In this document: in pieces, positions 55,978 to 64,000 of the stretch
How the letters are laid out: each line of letters starts with the position of its first letter
How positions within the stretch are numbered: the first letter of the stretch is position 1
Source of the DNA: Paulinella micropora
Taxonomy: Eukaryota; Cercozoa; Imbricatea; Euglyphida
NCBI GenBank assembly: GCA_009731375.1
Contig: BJOX01000123.1
Coordinates: 188,530-252,529 of the forward strand
Length of the DNA: 64,000 nt
Direction of reading: 5' to 3'
The notes under the pieces: generated by a model
What the model saw: the letters and a program-made list of their open reading frames with translations, nothing else
What the model was told of the DNA's origin: nothing
Database searches by the model: none
Position numbers and translations under genes: made by a program

Positions 55978-56943
55978 CCAGTGGGGCGAAGGTGATGCAA
56001 GTATGGTTTCCGGCGGTGAATGACTTCGAAAGGGGACTTATCCTTGAAGGGTCCTTTGGCTATCGGGAGGAGGTTCTTAATATAAGTGGCGTTTTTTTCC
56101 ATCTCCGTCCAGAACTTGGGAGGGAGCTCAGCATCACTAAGCATCGCCCTAGCAGTTGCAGGCCCACCGTTGGTTTGATGGGACCTCTCTATCTTTGAGA
56201 CTGCCTGTTTTTCGGCGGTTGGAGCCTCAATCAAGATAGGCTGATTAACATTAACCCACTCCTGAAGGGTATCATATCGACAATATTCTTGGCCACAGGT
56301 AATAAACTTGACTTTCCGGTTTGTATGTCTTTCAAAGAAAGCAGCGGCCTTAAATACGGAAAGAATTCATTTTTATGACGTAAATAATAGTCGAGCTCGA
56401 AATTTGAAGCGAGACATTTGACCGTAAATCTGTATCGCTTACCATCCCATGATATCGTATTCCACCATCCTTGTGTGTCCATGGAAATATGAACCCCGGA
56501 ATGACGTTCAACAATGTGATGGTTTTTGTGGAAATGTGGTGCTTTCTTTATTTTATTCCTTAAGCAGTACTCACACTTCATAATCCTTTCTCGCCATCCT
56601 ACCCCTACTATCTTCACCCCCATATAGTGAGCCATTCTTTCCATATAGCCTTTACCCCTCTATGTTTACACATGCGGTGAAAGACAGTAGCGTGTATATG
56701 CTCACTATGTGTGGGTCGTACAACAGGGTTTAATGCTTTTGACATTTGACAACCAACATCATGTTCATGAGTTCGCGAGGTGTGCGAACATACATCATTT
56801 GGCATGACCAAACAACAAAGCCAAACTCTGTGAACAATACTCACCCTTCTCCGTATTTGTTTCGCAAGACAACGGGACATATGATTTATTGTCGTGACAC
56901 CCCCACCTGCACAAACATGGGACATCATCGCAATATACATCAT
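55827..56943 (-). pseudogene. Copia-2 integrase (broken)
   Basis: Zinc-binding part: HIHATVFHRMCKHRG in 56614-56943 and MKCEYCLRNK in 56231-56644. The core begins with HISMDTQGWWNT (first Asp). At the second catalytic position the sequence reads ITCGQEYC near 56294, i.e. Cys instead of Asp. The third part, KIERSHQTNGGPATARAML (Glu), lies in 55827-56234. At least three frame changes. It would have been the insertion enzyme; this copy cannot be active. Confidence 0.82.
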
Positions 56944-57137
56944 TGTACACGGGAAGAGTCGTTGGATGTGTAGGACGGCGAGGAGGGAGTCAGAATGTGA
57001 CGGTGGATGACGATGCCCCCTCTTTCTCTACCTTCACATTCTGCTTTTCGAGGGGGACTGGTTCGTATTGTTGGTTTGGGTCTAGGGGGCATTCCCGGGG
57101 GGTCAAAGACGAACAGGTTGTTAGGCAAGATCTGTCC

Positions 57138-57524
57138 CTAGCTACAATCTGTTCTTCCTCGATATGGATTGGGGACTTGAGTAGAAGCACCTGGTTGTTC
57201 TGATGGACTACTGACAGTCCTTGTTTCAACCAAGCCGAAGGCTACTAAACCGTAACTCAAGTGGGGGTTGTATGTTGTGTGCGAATCATACACCTGAATC
57301 GTTTCTCCATTTGCTCCAGAGAGTTGCATCAAGACTTTCCCCTTATACTCCGTCTTAATGCTCCCTTTCGCGATTTTGAACTTCTGAGGGTTGTGTTTCA
57401 TTCTCACGAACACATCCTTATGGGGTGATTGGGACTCACTAGCCCCACTATCATCTACCCAAACCATCCCCGCCATACTCCTTTCAGGTGTCTCTCTCTC
57501 ATCTTTCTCGTTCTCGTGCATCAT
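57138..57524 (-). pseudogene. Copia-2 protease
   Basis: Catalytic VWVDDSGASESQS (about 57440-57480) and the following strand region (FKIAKGSIKTEYKGKVLM). The C-terminal part is broken by frameshifts; a segment with a Pro-rich tail continues at 56990-57229. Confidence 0.8.
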
Positions 57525-58201
57525 TATGACACAATCTTTCTCAGATGGAGGTGAGGTGTTTGAGGTGGTGTTGTGTTAGGTCTTGACGGTGGAATATCTC
57601 GTACGTTCTCCCCCTCTACCCCTATTCTTTGTAAGTATTCCCGATATTCCAGCAATTGAGTTCTTAGATAAGGAAATGCCGCAACGAGCCTCCTTGCAAA
57701 AGGGTTGTTCCATTTGTGGGCCATGGAAATAACGAAACTTTGAATATCCATGTAGAGTTCAAGATAGAACTCATTAACTTCCCCGTCTCTCCCGGTAATA
57801 AGAGAATCTCTCACCTCAATCTCTCTAGCACCCTCTGCTAACGCACCGAACAACCTATGTATCTCTCCAAGAGATGGTATTTCTCCGTTTCCCCCTACTA
57901 TCATCATCTTCCCCTCATCCCATCTCCATGCGATCGTGGTCTCTCCTAATCCTATCTCTCTCTAATTCTCTCTCCCTCCCTTCATTCAGCTCGCTGGCGG
58001 TGAAGGGGAATGCGTGATACGACGGGCAAACGATGGACGTGCTCTTTTGGCCTCCCCTTCTTCTCCCCCTGCCTCATCCTCAACGCTGTTACTCATCTCT
58101 TTCTTAGAGTTCGAGCGTTGTACAGATGATGAAGGAGAAGAAGAGGAAGACTTCTGAGGAGTAGCATAGGAGATGGTTTCATCATCGTCTTCGTCCGTCA
58201 T
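57524..58201 (-). pseudogene. Copia-2 linker before protease
   Basis: Two frame pieces (57986-58201, Ser-rich; 57524-57907, helical with FYLELYMDIQSFVISMAHKW). The latter corresponds in place to the RWGEWTRLLYDWAQG segment of Copia-1. Function unknown. 58202-58437 is low-complexity and ends in a G run. Confidence 0.45.
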
Positions 58202-58469
58202 CGTCTCTCCCTCACCTCTCTCTTCTTTGGTTGTTTCCCCCTACTGCAACCTCAACGTTCTCACTGGTTTCTATCTTTGAGTCAGAACGTTGTACAGTTG
58301 CAGTAGGGAGAGTATGTCTTGTGAGAGAAGATGACGAAACACTATAACTATGAGAAGAGACATGTCTGTGTGGTGATGTGTGTGTAGAAGATGACGTGGG
58401 AGGATCAGATTGAACAGGGGGGGGGGGGGGGGGGGGTNNNNNNNNNNAGGATGACGTGAGAGGATCAGA

Positions 58470-58958
58470 TTAAACAGGGGGGGGGGGGTGATCTGTCCTA
58501 ATCCACTGACGTATAATCCAGACCATAGGGGCTAGCATTAACCCAAAGTGCCATGGAGTACCCCCCAGGTTCAGCTGTGCTCTAATTACTGCCAATAAGT
58601 CAGCCCTATTTCGCTCACTGCCGATATGGTGGGAACAGAAATCGCAACCCTGTTTTTCCATCCTCTTAGCACCCTCACCCCCTGATCTCTGACCCCGGGC
58701 GGCCCCTACCTTGCATGAACAACGTGCGTTGTTCACGTTGAACCCATCACATTGTTTCATGTTTGAAACAATGATCATGCTCCCTCTGATGGGTTGTGCC
58801 CACAGATTGAGAAGTGGCCCATCATCCTCACGTAAGTGAAGATAAGTAGAATTCCGGGATTTCATTAGAACCTTCCTGTAACCCCCCTTGACACGGCCAA
58901 GCCCCCATCCTTCCTCCATAGGGTATATTACCCCAAGAGGTGTTGGGTCACCCACCAT
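58470..58958 (-). pseudogene. Copia-2 Cys/His module
   Basis: Contains QCDGFNVNNARCSC ... CDFCSHHIG, similar in pattern and place to the Copia-1 module at 46453-46665. The frame runs into a G-run and a 10-N gap (58438-58447). Function unknown. Confidence 0.5.
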
Positions 58959-58988
58959 GTCAATGGGGAGTAGTGAAGCGATTATCTT

Positions 58989-59424
58989 TCAGGAGGGAAT
59001 AAAAGGAGTAGATCGAGGGACAGGAAGATGAGCAGGCATATCTTGTGCGTGTGTGTTGCTCTTTTTCTTGTTCTTCATTTCTGATGTGTGGGGTGGCGAT
59101 AATTGTGGCCCAAAAGAGGAAGTGCACGTGGGTGGGGTATTGTCAAGTGAGGGGTTTGGTTCTTCTTCGTCCGTTTCCTCCCTCTCCATCATGTTTATGC
59201 TTAACATGTGATTGATATACCCTATTTCCCCTACTCCCTCTAAGTTCTCCTCCATCCTCATTATGAGTACTAGACTCTTCGTCTGAATCACGAGCTTCGG
59301 ACTCCTCTCCTTCTTCTTCAGAACTACGAGAAGAAGAGGAGTCAGAACCTCCTGCATTCAGACTAATCGCCTTGTACTCTTCTTGATGAAATCTGATGAT
59401 TTCAACTTCCTTTTCTCCTTCCAT
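58989..59424 (-). pseudogene. Copia-2 acidic Ser-rich linker
   Basis: Ser/Glu-rich low-complexity coding sequence in two overlapping frames (59143-59424 and 58989-59357), meaning a frameshift between them. No domain recognised. Confidence 0.45.
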
Positions 59425-59460
59425 ACTTCTTCCTTTTGTCGTCTCATCTTTCTCTTCCCT

Positions 59461-59799
59461 TTACTCCTTAGTTTTATCTGTCTTAGTCAGACTCAGCTCT
59501 CCTACCCCTTTTGCTATCCTTGCTGCCTTCCTCCTTATGGGGCAGTTCACCGGGACATGCCCGTCTCGAGGGCACTCAGGGAGAGTGCAAGGGACAATGC
59601 AAATCTTGATTTGATGATCTCCATGACAGTTATAGCAACCTTTGGGTGTCTTACCAGCTTGGTTTCCCATAAGATTGACTGCAATGGGGTCGCTTTTAGT
59701 TCCCGTACCAGATGAAGTTTTAGACGAAAGGGAACGAAAACCGCCCCCTGACGAGTAAAGTTTCTTCATCTTTGTTTTTGGATTCCTCTGTCTGAGCAA
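59461..59799 (-). pseudogene. gag: Copia-2 Gag zinc-knuckle region
   Basis: CYNCHGDHQIKIC (C-x2-C-x3-H-x4-C) and CTLPECPRDGHVPVNC (a CCHC-like knuckle with changed spacing) followed by a basic tail. RNA binding is the family role. Confidence 0.75.
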
Positions 59800-60364
59800 C
59801 CTGTTCTATTACTTTCACAAAGGATTCCCAACCCGGTCGCTCCTCCGGAAGGAGACTGGTGACCTTGTTGCGAAAACTGTCGAACTCGGTCAAGTGTTCG
59901 ATCTTTTTCATGACCATTTCTATCTTTACGAGTTCAGGGTATGGGACTTTCATAACTGACTCTTGATCAGCAATATTGCGGTGAAAGAAAGTCAACCAGG
60001 GTCTCACGTCTTGGACCTTCTTAGAGTAGGAAATGTCAAGGAAGTCTTGTCGTTCTTTCCATTTGACAAGATCAAGACCTCCATATCTCTTCCTTAAAGC
60101 CATGAAACATTCGACTCCATCTGACCCCGCTGTCCTGATGACAGACATAGCTTCCTTGTCCTTAGAGCATGACTGAATTAAGAGAGCAAAGATAAATCGG
60201 TTGTGTTTCAGTCTATCTCTTTCTTCAATCTGCTGATAATACTTTTCTGTAGCGAAAGAAGCAAGAAGGGGGTTTGGTCTAGATGCGGTAGTCAGGACAG
60301 GGACCGAACTCCCATCAGGCTCTTTACGCTCAGCAGTTGCTGGGGAAGAAGAAGGATCAGGCAA
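59720..60364 (-). pseudogene. gag: Copia-2 Gag
   Basis: No ATG: the frame opens after a TAA about 25 bp before a TTG at 60364. The UBN2-type capsid sequence YGGLDLVKWKERQDFLDISY and the following helices (FHRNIADQESVMKVPYPELV) fit copia gag. The true N-terminus is lost at the Gypsy-2 junction. A frameshift near 59760 leads into the zinc-knuckle frame. Confidence 0.75.
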
Positions 60365-60416
60365 AGCAGAACTAGTACTAACGTCTTGTTCTTATTTGAC
60401 AGGTAGAGCAGAGCTG

Positions 60417-60663
60417 TGTTACAATCCCTGAAGATAGCTCGATAAAAAGTCGGTAATACAACCAGACACAAATCCCCCAAAGGAGAATGATGTCTCGTTA
60501 TATTAGCTCAGTGAAGCCGAAAAAGAAAGCGGCCACAGACCACGGTTAAATGGCATTAGGTCAAATCCGGCCAAACGATATTGAAATACTGGGAAAAAAC
60601 TAGGTGCACCTGACACCCGAAAAACTGTACTTTTTACCGGCTATCCGGGGGGTGATGCCTACA
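60417..60663 (-). repeat. 3' LTR of Gypsy-2
   Basis: About 247 bp, aligned to the Gypsy-1 LTR with many substitutions and small indels. On the minus strand it starts TGTAGGCATCACC and ends ...GGGATTGTAACA. It abuts Copia-2 gag on its left. Confidence 0.82.
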
Positions 60664-60666
60664 GTA

Positions 60667-60675
60667 CCCCTTCCC
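60667..60675 (-). promoter_or_regulatory. polypurine tract of Gypsy-2
   Basis: GGGAAGGGG on the minus strand, followed by TAC and the LTR start, as in Gypsy-1. Confidence 0.7.
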
Positions 60676-61467
60676 GTTTTTATGACGGAAATATGCAATA
60701 TTTTCGTCATATAGCTGCTGATTTCTTTTCTGCACAAATGCTACGGGGTGTTGCAACTAAGTGCATTAACCCACGGATAGACGGTGCAGTGGATAAATAA
60801 AACGCATACACCAGACACGCGTCAACTGTAAATCTCTAGCCTCATTTTTTGTAAATAAATAAAAAACTCCTCCTTCCACACTCGTTGTCCCCCCCGTAAC
60901 TTAATCCTGAGGCAGTATGTCAAGAACAAATAGTATTACTATTAAAATAAAAGCAGCATTATAATTTTTTCTCCTTCTCTAAAAACACTTCCGATCAGTA
61001 AATACATTGTCTTTTAATAACATACCCTTGTTTTCAATCAGTTACCTTAATATAGTACTAGGGGGCCAGTCCTAATAACTATATCCAAAGCCGGTGTGAG
61101 TGAACCCGACCATGCGATAAACCGACACAAGTAGAGACGGACCGTGCTGGTATGACGATATTAAGTATATCCAAAGAAAAAAATATTTAATATGTCTACT
61201 ATGAGAACATTTATTGAGAACATCACCCTGGATACTTGAAGCAGGGTCGTACCAGGAACACCATCGCTAAACTCACAAGCGATCCCCTTCTACGGTGTCG
61301 TATCCATTTGCCGATTGACCTTCGCACTCATATGTTGCGATAAAAATGCCAAGTAACAACAATGGTATAAAAATATTTTAATAAGACATGATCTGACATG
61401 GGCACTATGAGATTAATCCACATGCAGCTTTCAATGTCCGACGCGTGATAAAAGAAAAAAATGTCAC
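60676..61467 (-). other. Gypsy-2 3' untranslated region
   Basis: Non-coding; homologous to 38575-39403. Confidence 0.7.
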
Positions 61468-64000
61468 TTACTGCCTTCGTCGCCTTGCGCGAACCCCTTT
61501 GCCAGGTGGCGGGCCGCCAACAAAAGTCAAGTCAAACTTTGACTCCTCAAGAATGTCCCATATTTTGTTAGGGATGGCGCCCAATGATAAGTCAAAAGGA
61601 ATGTCAAGCACTCCCCTAGGCAGTGACTGAATAGTCCACGCAGTGTGGTCTTTGTCTCGAGGGGTAATAGTATCATCCCAAGTCTCGAGATCTTTCGCGT
61701 CTTTGTATACCGGTAAGTATTGTCTAGCTTTTGGATCCTCAACAGGGTCCATGCTTCTCCAGAAATGGAGTACCGGTTGTATCGTTTTTGCTGCTGAGGA
61801 TCTCTTCGATGTCCGCGCTGCCCGTGTAGTCTGCGGGACCGCCACAGCTCGCATGAGATAAAGATCTGAGAGAGTGTCATCGGCAATATGAGATTCCGCC
61901 GGTCTCAACAGATAAAAAGCGTCTCGGACCCACTTGATGGTCGCAATCGCCTCGCCTTCCTTCCATCGCGCATGTCGAATGTCCACATTACCCGCGTTTG
62001 GGTTAGTGTCATTCTCTTCTCCTCCTCCATGGACATCCGTCGCTCGCGTCGATCTCGCCACCTTCCTCGGTTGGTCGAAGATAAGGTCATTTTGCGCTCT
62101 CCTCCTCTGCGCCTCCGTGAACTTCTCCTTTGTACCGCCGCGGACTATGGGGGCCTTAGACTGAGTCCCCGCCGCGCTTTTGCGGTTTGAGTCTTCCTTG
62201 CTCTCCTTCTCGGTCTCCTCCTTCTCCGAGACAGGTGCCCGATAGGCATTCTCCTCCTCTAAGGTATCCTCCTTACTGATAGGCGGTACCTCTTTGAAAT
62301 CCTCCTTCATCCGTTTCAACGCCTCCTCAACGGATTCATCCTCGAGTAAGAAGGGGTCATATTTGATCAGCCTTCGAACATTCACAATTTGCACCTTCCC
62401 TCTACCCCTGATCTTATAGTTCAGAGGTCCCATCTGCTCCATAATCTGGTATGGTCCTTTCCAGTGGGTAAACAGCTTAGAGCTAACCCCCTTGGGTACT
62501 TGAGGATGGTACAGGAGTACAATATCCCCAACCCGGAAACGGACTTGATCTAAGTGCGCTTGTCGCACTCCTTGTGCATCAGTCTTTCTGCGCTCCGCCT
62601 CCCTATGCGCCGCAACTATTTGCTCCGCCTCCATCTTCGCTCTTAGCCTCATCCCGAACAACTCATCCTCATCTGCCCAAGTGTCCTTTGGATGCAGAAG
62701 CGAGGTTGGGATATTAGGCTCTCGGCCGTAAACCAATTGATATGGCGAGACTGAGCTCCTGGCTCCTCCTAATGCCGATGAGGGTAGACAGTTCATTGCA
62801 AAGGCAAATGAAGGTGCTGCCTCCACCCAGGCTCTCTGATTCTCCTTCTTCATACAGTACATCTTAAGCGAGGCTTTGAGAGGTCTATGTACCCGCTCGA
62901 TCTTGCCATTCGCTCTCGGGTTATAGGCAGTAACATATTGCCATTTCATCCCGTAGTACTTAGATAGTCTGTCGATGACTTCATTATTAAAGTCAGAACC
63001 TCGATCAGAACATATCTTTCTAGGCACTCCGATCTGCGAGACGATCCTATCGATCAGAGCCTCCGCAGTTGTCTTGCCTGTAGCGTCCTTAACAGGAACA
63101 ACCCAGACATAATTGGTGGCTCGATCTATTGCGGTAAGAAGGTATCTGTACCCTTCTGCCGATTCGGGGAAAGGTCCCACATGATCGATGTGTAAAAATT
63201 CAAACATCCCGGCGTGTAACGGGAATGTACCGATCAGGCCAAAGTTCGCCTTCAGCGGTGTCTTTGTGGTTTTGCATGGGATGCATGCGTCCACTTCCCT
63301 GTCTATCTCCTCCTTCATCCCTTTCCACCAAAATCGCCTCGCTATGAACCAATGAGTTCTTTGTCGACCCGGATGTGCCAGTAAGGGGCAGTTATGGGCT
63401 GCGACATATATAAAGCGCCTCAACTTCTCTGGTACCCAGAGAGTCCATTTGTCAGGCTGTGATGCAAATTTGCCATGCTGGCCCTTGTACCACAATAGCC
63501 CATCTCTCCACGCCATCTCCTTCATCTGATCTTTGATCTGTGGAGTCTTTTTAAGCTCATTAGGGTTCTTGTATAACGTTATGAGCTCCTTGAACTCCGG
63601 ATCCGTCGCCTGTTGCTGCCTCCACGCGGTAGGCGAGGCGATATGAATAGTACCGTCCTCCAACCTTACTCCTACCCTTTCCGGGTCTTCATCAAGCTCG
63701 CTTCGATTTTCCTGTGGAGGTTCAGTACAGACCTCAGTCGTCTCCTCCTCTTCTTTTATATTCGCCTTCGCGTTCTCGTATGCCTCATAAGACCACTCAG
63801 CGTCTTCGAGAACATGCGCCTCACAGCATATGCCATGCTCCGGGCCTTGAGGACTATATCGTAGACCCGTGCGGTCATAACGAACGCCTCTTGCCATCTG
63901 CATCGCCTCTATGTGGCTTACCTCGTACACCTTGTCCGTGGACAGATCTATCATTTCCACTGATGATACGAGAGCCGACACCTCCGACTGAAACTCTAGC
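61468..64000 (-). CDS. pol: Gypsy-2 Pol, C-terminal part (integrase and tail), partial
   Basis: Open frame of about 843 residues from the window edge to TAA at 61468-61470; the start lies outside. It begins right after the RNase H region, then has the HHCC zinc part (AAHNCPLLAHPGRQRTH ... CIPCK) and the DDE core (HIDHVGPF, CSDRGSDF, NGKIERVH). Next is the segment EAAPSFAFAMNCLPSSA ... SPYQLVYGREPN, which Gypsy-1 lacks, and a GPYQIMEQ...NYKIRGRG SH3-like C-terminal domain. The tail after residue 560 or so is long, charged and unrecognised. It is intact in this window, so Gypsy-2 may be the more complete relative. Confidence 0.9.
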   Translation of the reverse strand, partial: LEFQSEVSALVSSVEMIDLSTDKVYEVSHIEAMQMARGVRYDRTGLRYSPQGPEHGICCEAHVLEDAEWSYEAYENAKANIKEEEETTEVCTEPPQENRSELDEDPERVGVRLEDGTIHIASPTAWRQQQATDPEFKELITLYKNPNELKKTPQIKDQMKEMAWRDGLLWYKGQHGKFASQPDKWTLWVPEKLRRFIYVAAHNCPLLAHPGRQRTHWFIARRFWWKGMKEEIDREVDACIPCKTTKTPLKANFGLIGTFPLHAGMFEFLHIDHVGPFPESAEGYRYLLTAIDRATNYVWVVPVKDATGKTTAEALIDRIVSQIGVPRKICSDRGSDFNNEVIDRLSKYYGMKWQYVTAYNPRANGKIERVHRPLKASLKMYCMKKENQRAWVEAAPSFAFAMNCLPSSALGGARSSVSPYQLVYGREPNIPTSLLHPKDTWADEDELFGMRLRAKMEAEQIVAAHREAERRKTDAQGVRQAHLDQVRFRVGDIVLLYHPQVPKGVSSKLFTHWKGPYQIMEQMGPLNYKIRGRGKVQIVNVRRLIKYDPFLLEDESVEEALKRMKEDFKEVPPISKEDTLEEENAYRAPVSEKEETEKESKEDSNRKSAAGTQSKAPIVRGGTKEKFTEAQRRRAQNDLIFDQPRKVARSTRATDVHGGGEENDTNPNAGNVDIRHARWKEGEAIATIKWVRDAFYLLRPAESHIADDTLSDLYLMRAVAVPQTTRAARTSKRSSAAKTIQPVLHFWRSMDPVEDPKARQYLPVYKDAKDLETWDDTITPRDKDHTAWTIQSLPRGVLDIPFDLSLGAIPNKIWDILEESKFDLTFVGGPPPGKGVRARRRRQ

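Larger units (their letters stand above)
52492..60416 (-). mobile_element. Ty1/copia-like retrotransposon (Copia-2), frameshifted and 5'-truncated
   Basis: Minus-strand order gag, zinc knuckles, linker, protease, integrase, linker, RT, RNase H. Many frameshifts. The gag 5' end lacks an ATG and is cut by the Gypsy-2 LTR at 60417. The element differs clearly from Copia-1 in sequence but shares its layout. Confidence 0.88.
60417..64000 (-). mobile_element. Ty3/gypsy-like retrotransposon (Gypsy-2), 3' part
   Basis: 3' LTR (60417-60663), polypurine tract, 3' UTR and pol, all on the minus strand, running off the window. Pol is very similar to Gypsy-1 along its whole length, while the LTR is clearly more diverged, so it is a sister subfamily. 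Confidence 0.9.

Overview
This is eukaryotic nuclear DNA, almost certainly from a large, repeat-rich protist or algal-type genome. The evidence is long tri-, tetra- and pentanucleotide microsatellites, LTR and non-LTR retrotransposons, tRNA-derived SINE-like repeats, and no compact gene arrays or bacterial operons. The domain mix (Ty3/gypsy, two Ty1/copia lineages, a LINE with a restriction-like endonuclease, a fragment of a protein-primed B-family DNA polymerase) would fit a chromerid or related alga. That is only a guess: no host single-copy gene can be recognised. Every identifiable coding region is transposon- or virus-like.

Left part (1-28.8 kb): a microsatellite landscape. Arrays of (AAT)n, (TATC/GATA)n, (CATA/TATG)n, (GA)n, (TAGTG)n, (GATAA)n and (TAG/AAG)n run for kilobases, with higher-order minisatellites and assembly gaps that often fall in poly-G/C runs. 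Mobile elements sit inside these arrays. A non-LTR retrotransposon with reverse transcriptase, CCHC finger and restriction-like endonuclease (13321-15705), and a second copy of its 3' end (21774-22024), are both embedded in (TATC)n. A SINE-like element with Pol III A and B boxes (complete copy 20231-20500; others at 1150-1327 and 18899-19007) and several other short repeats are embedded in (AAT)n. A decayed Jockey/CR1-like LINE lies at about 22970-23600.

Right part (28.8-64 kb): a stack of LTR retrotransposons. Gypsy-1 (29199-39653, + strand) has two 238-bp LTRs, a primer-binding-site candidate, a polypurine tract, gag (30223-32910) and pol (to 38574). Pol is in the same frame as gag, separated by a single UGA, which suggests stop-codon readthrough. 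To its right is an AT-rich, broken fragment of a B-family DNA polymerase (39654-40881, - strand), then an 89-bp LTR fragment. Copia-1 (41336-48480, - strand) is a frameshifted gag-PR-IN-RT-RNaseH element with an unusual zinc-finger-rich gag. A 478-bp inverted-repeat element (49940-50417) follows. Copia-2 (about 52492-60416, - strand) is another frameshifted copia element with a plausible 3' LTR at 50819-51396. Its 5' end is cut by the 3' LTR of Gypsy-2 (60417-63999+, - strand), whose pol runs off the right edge.

The most interesting signals are: microsatellite arrays as insertion niches for a LINE and a SINE; the same-frame gag-UGA-pol layout; the polymerase relic; the palindrome-rich inverted-repeat element; the inverted 56-bp minisatellite; and accessory modules shared by the two copia elements (a Cys/His module and an IN-RT linker domain).
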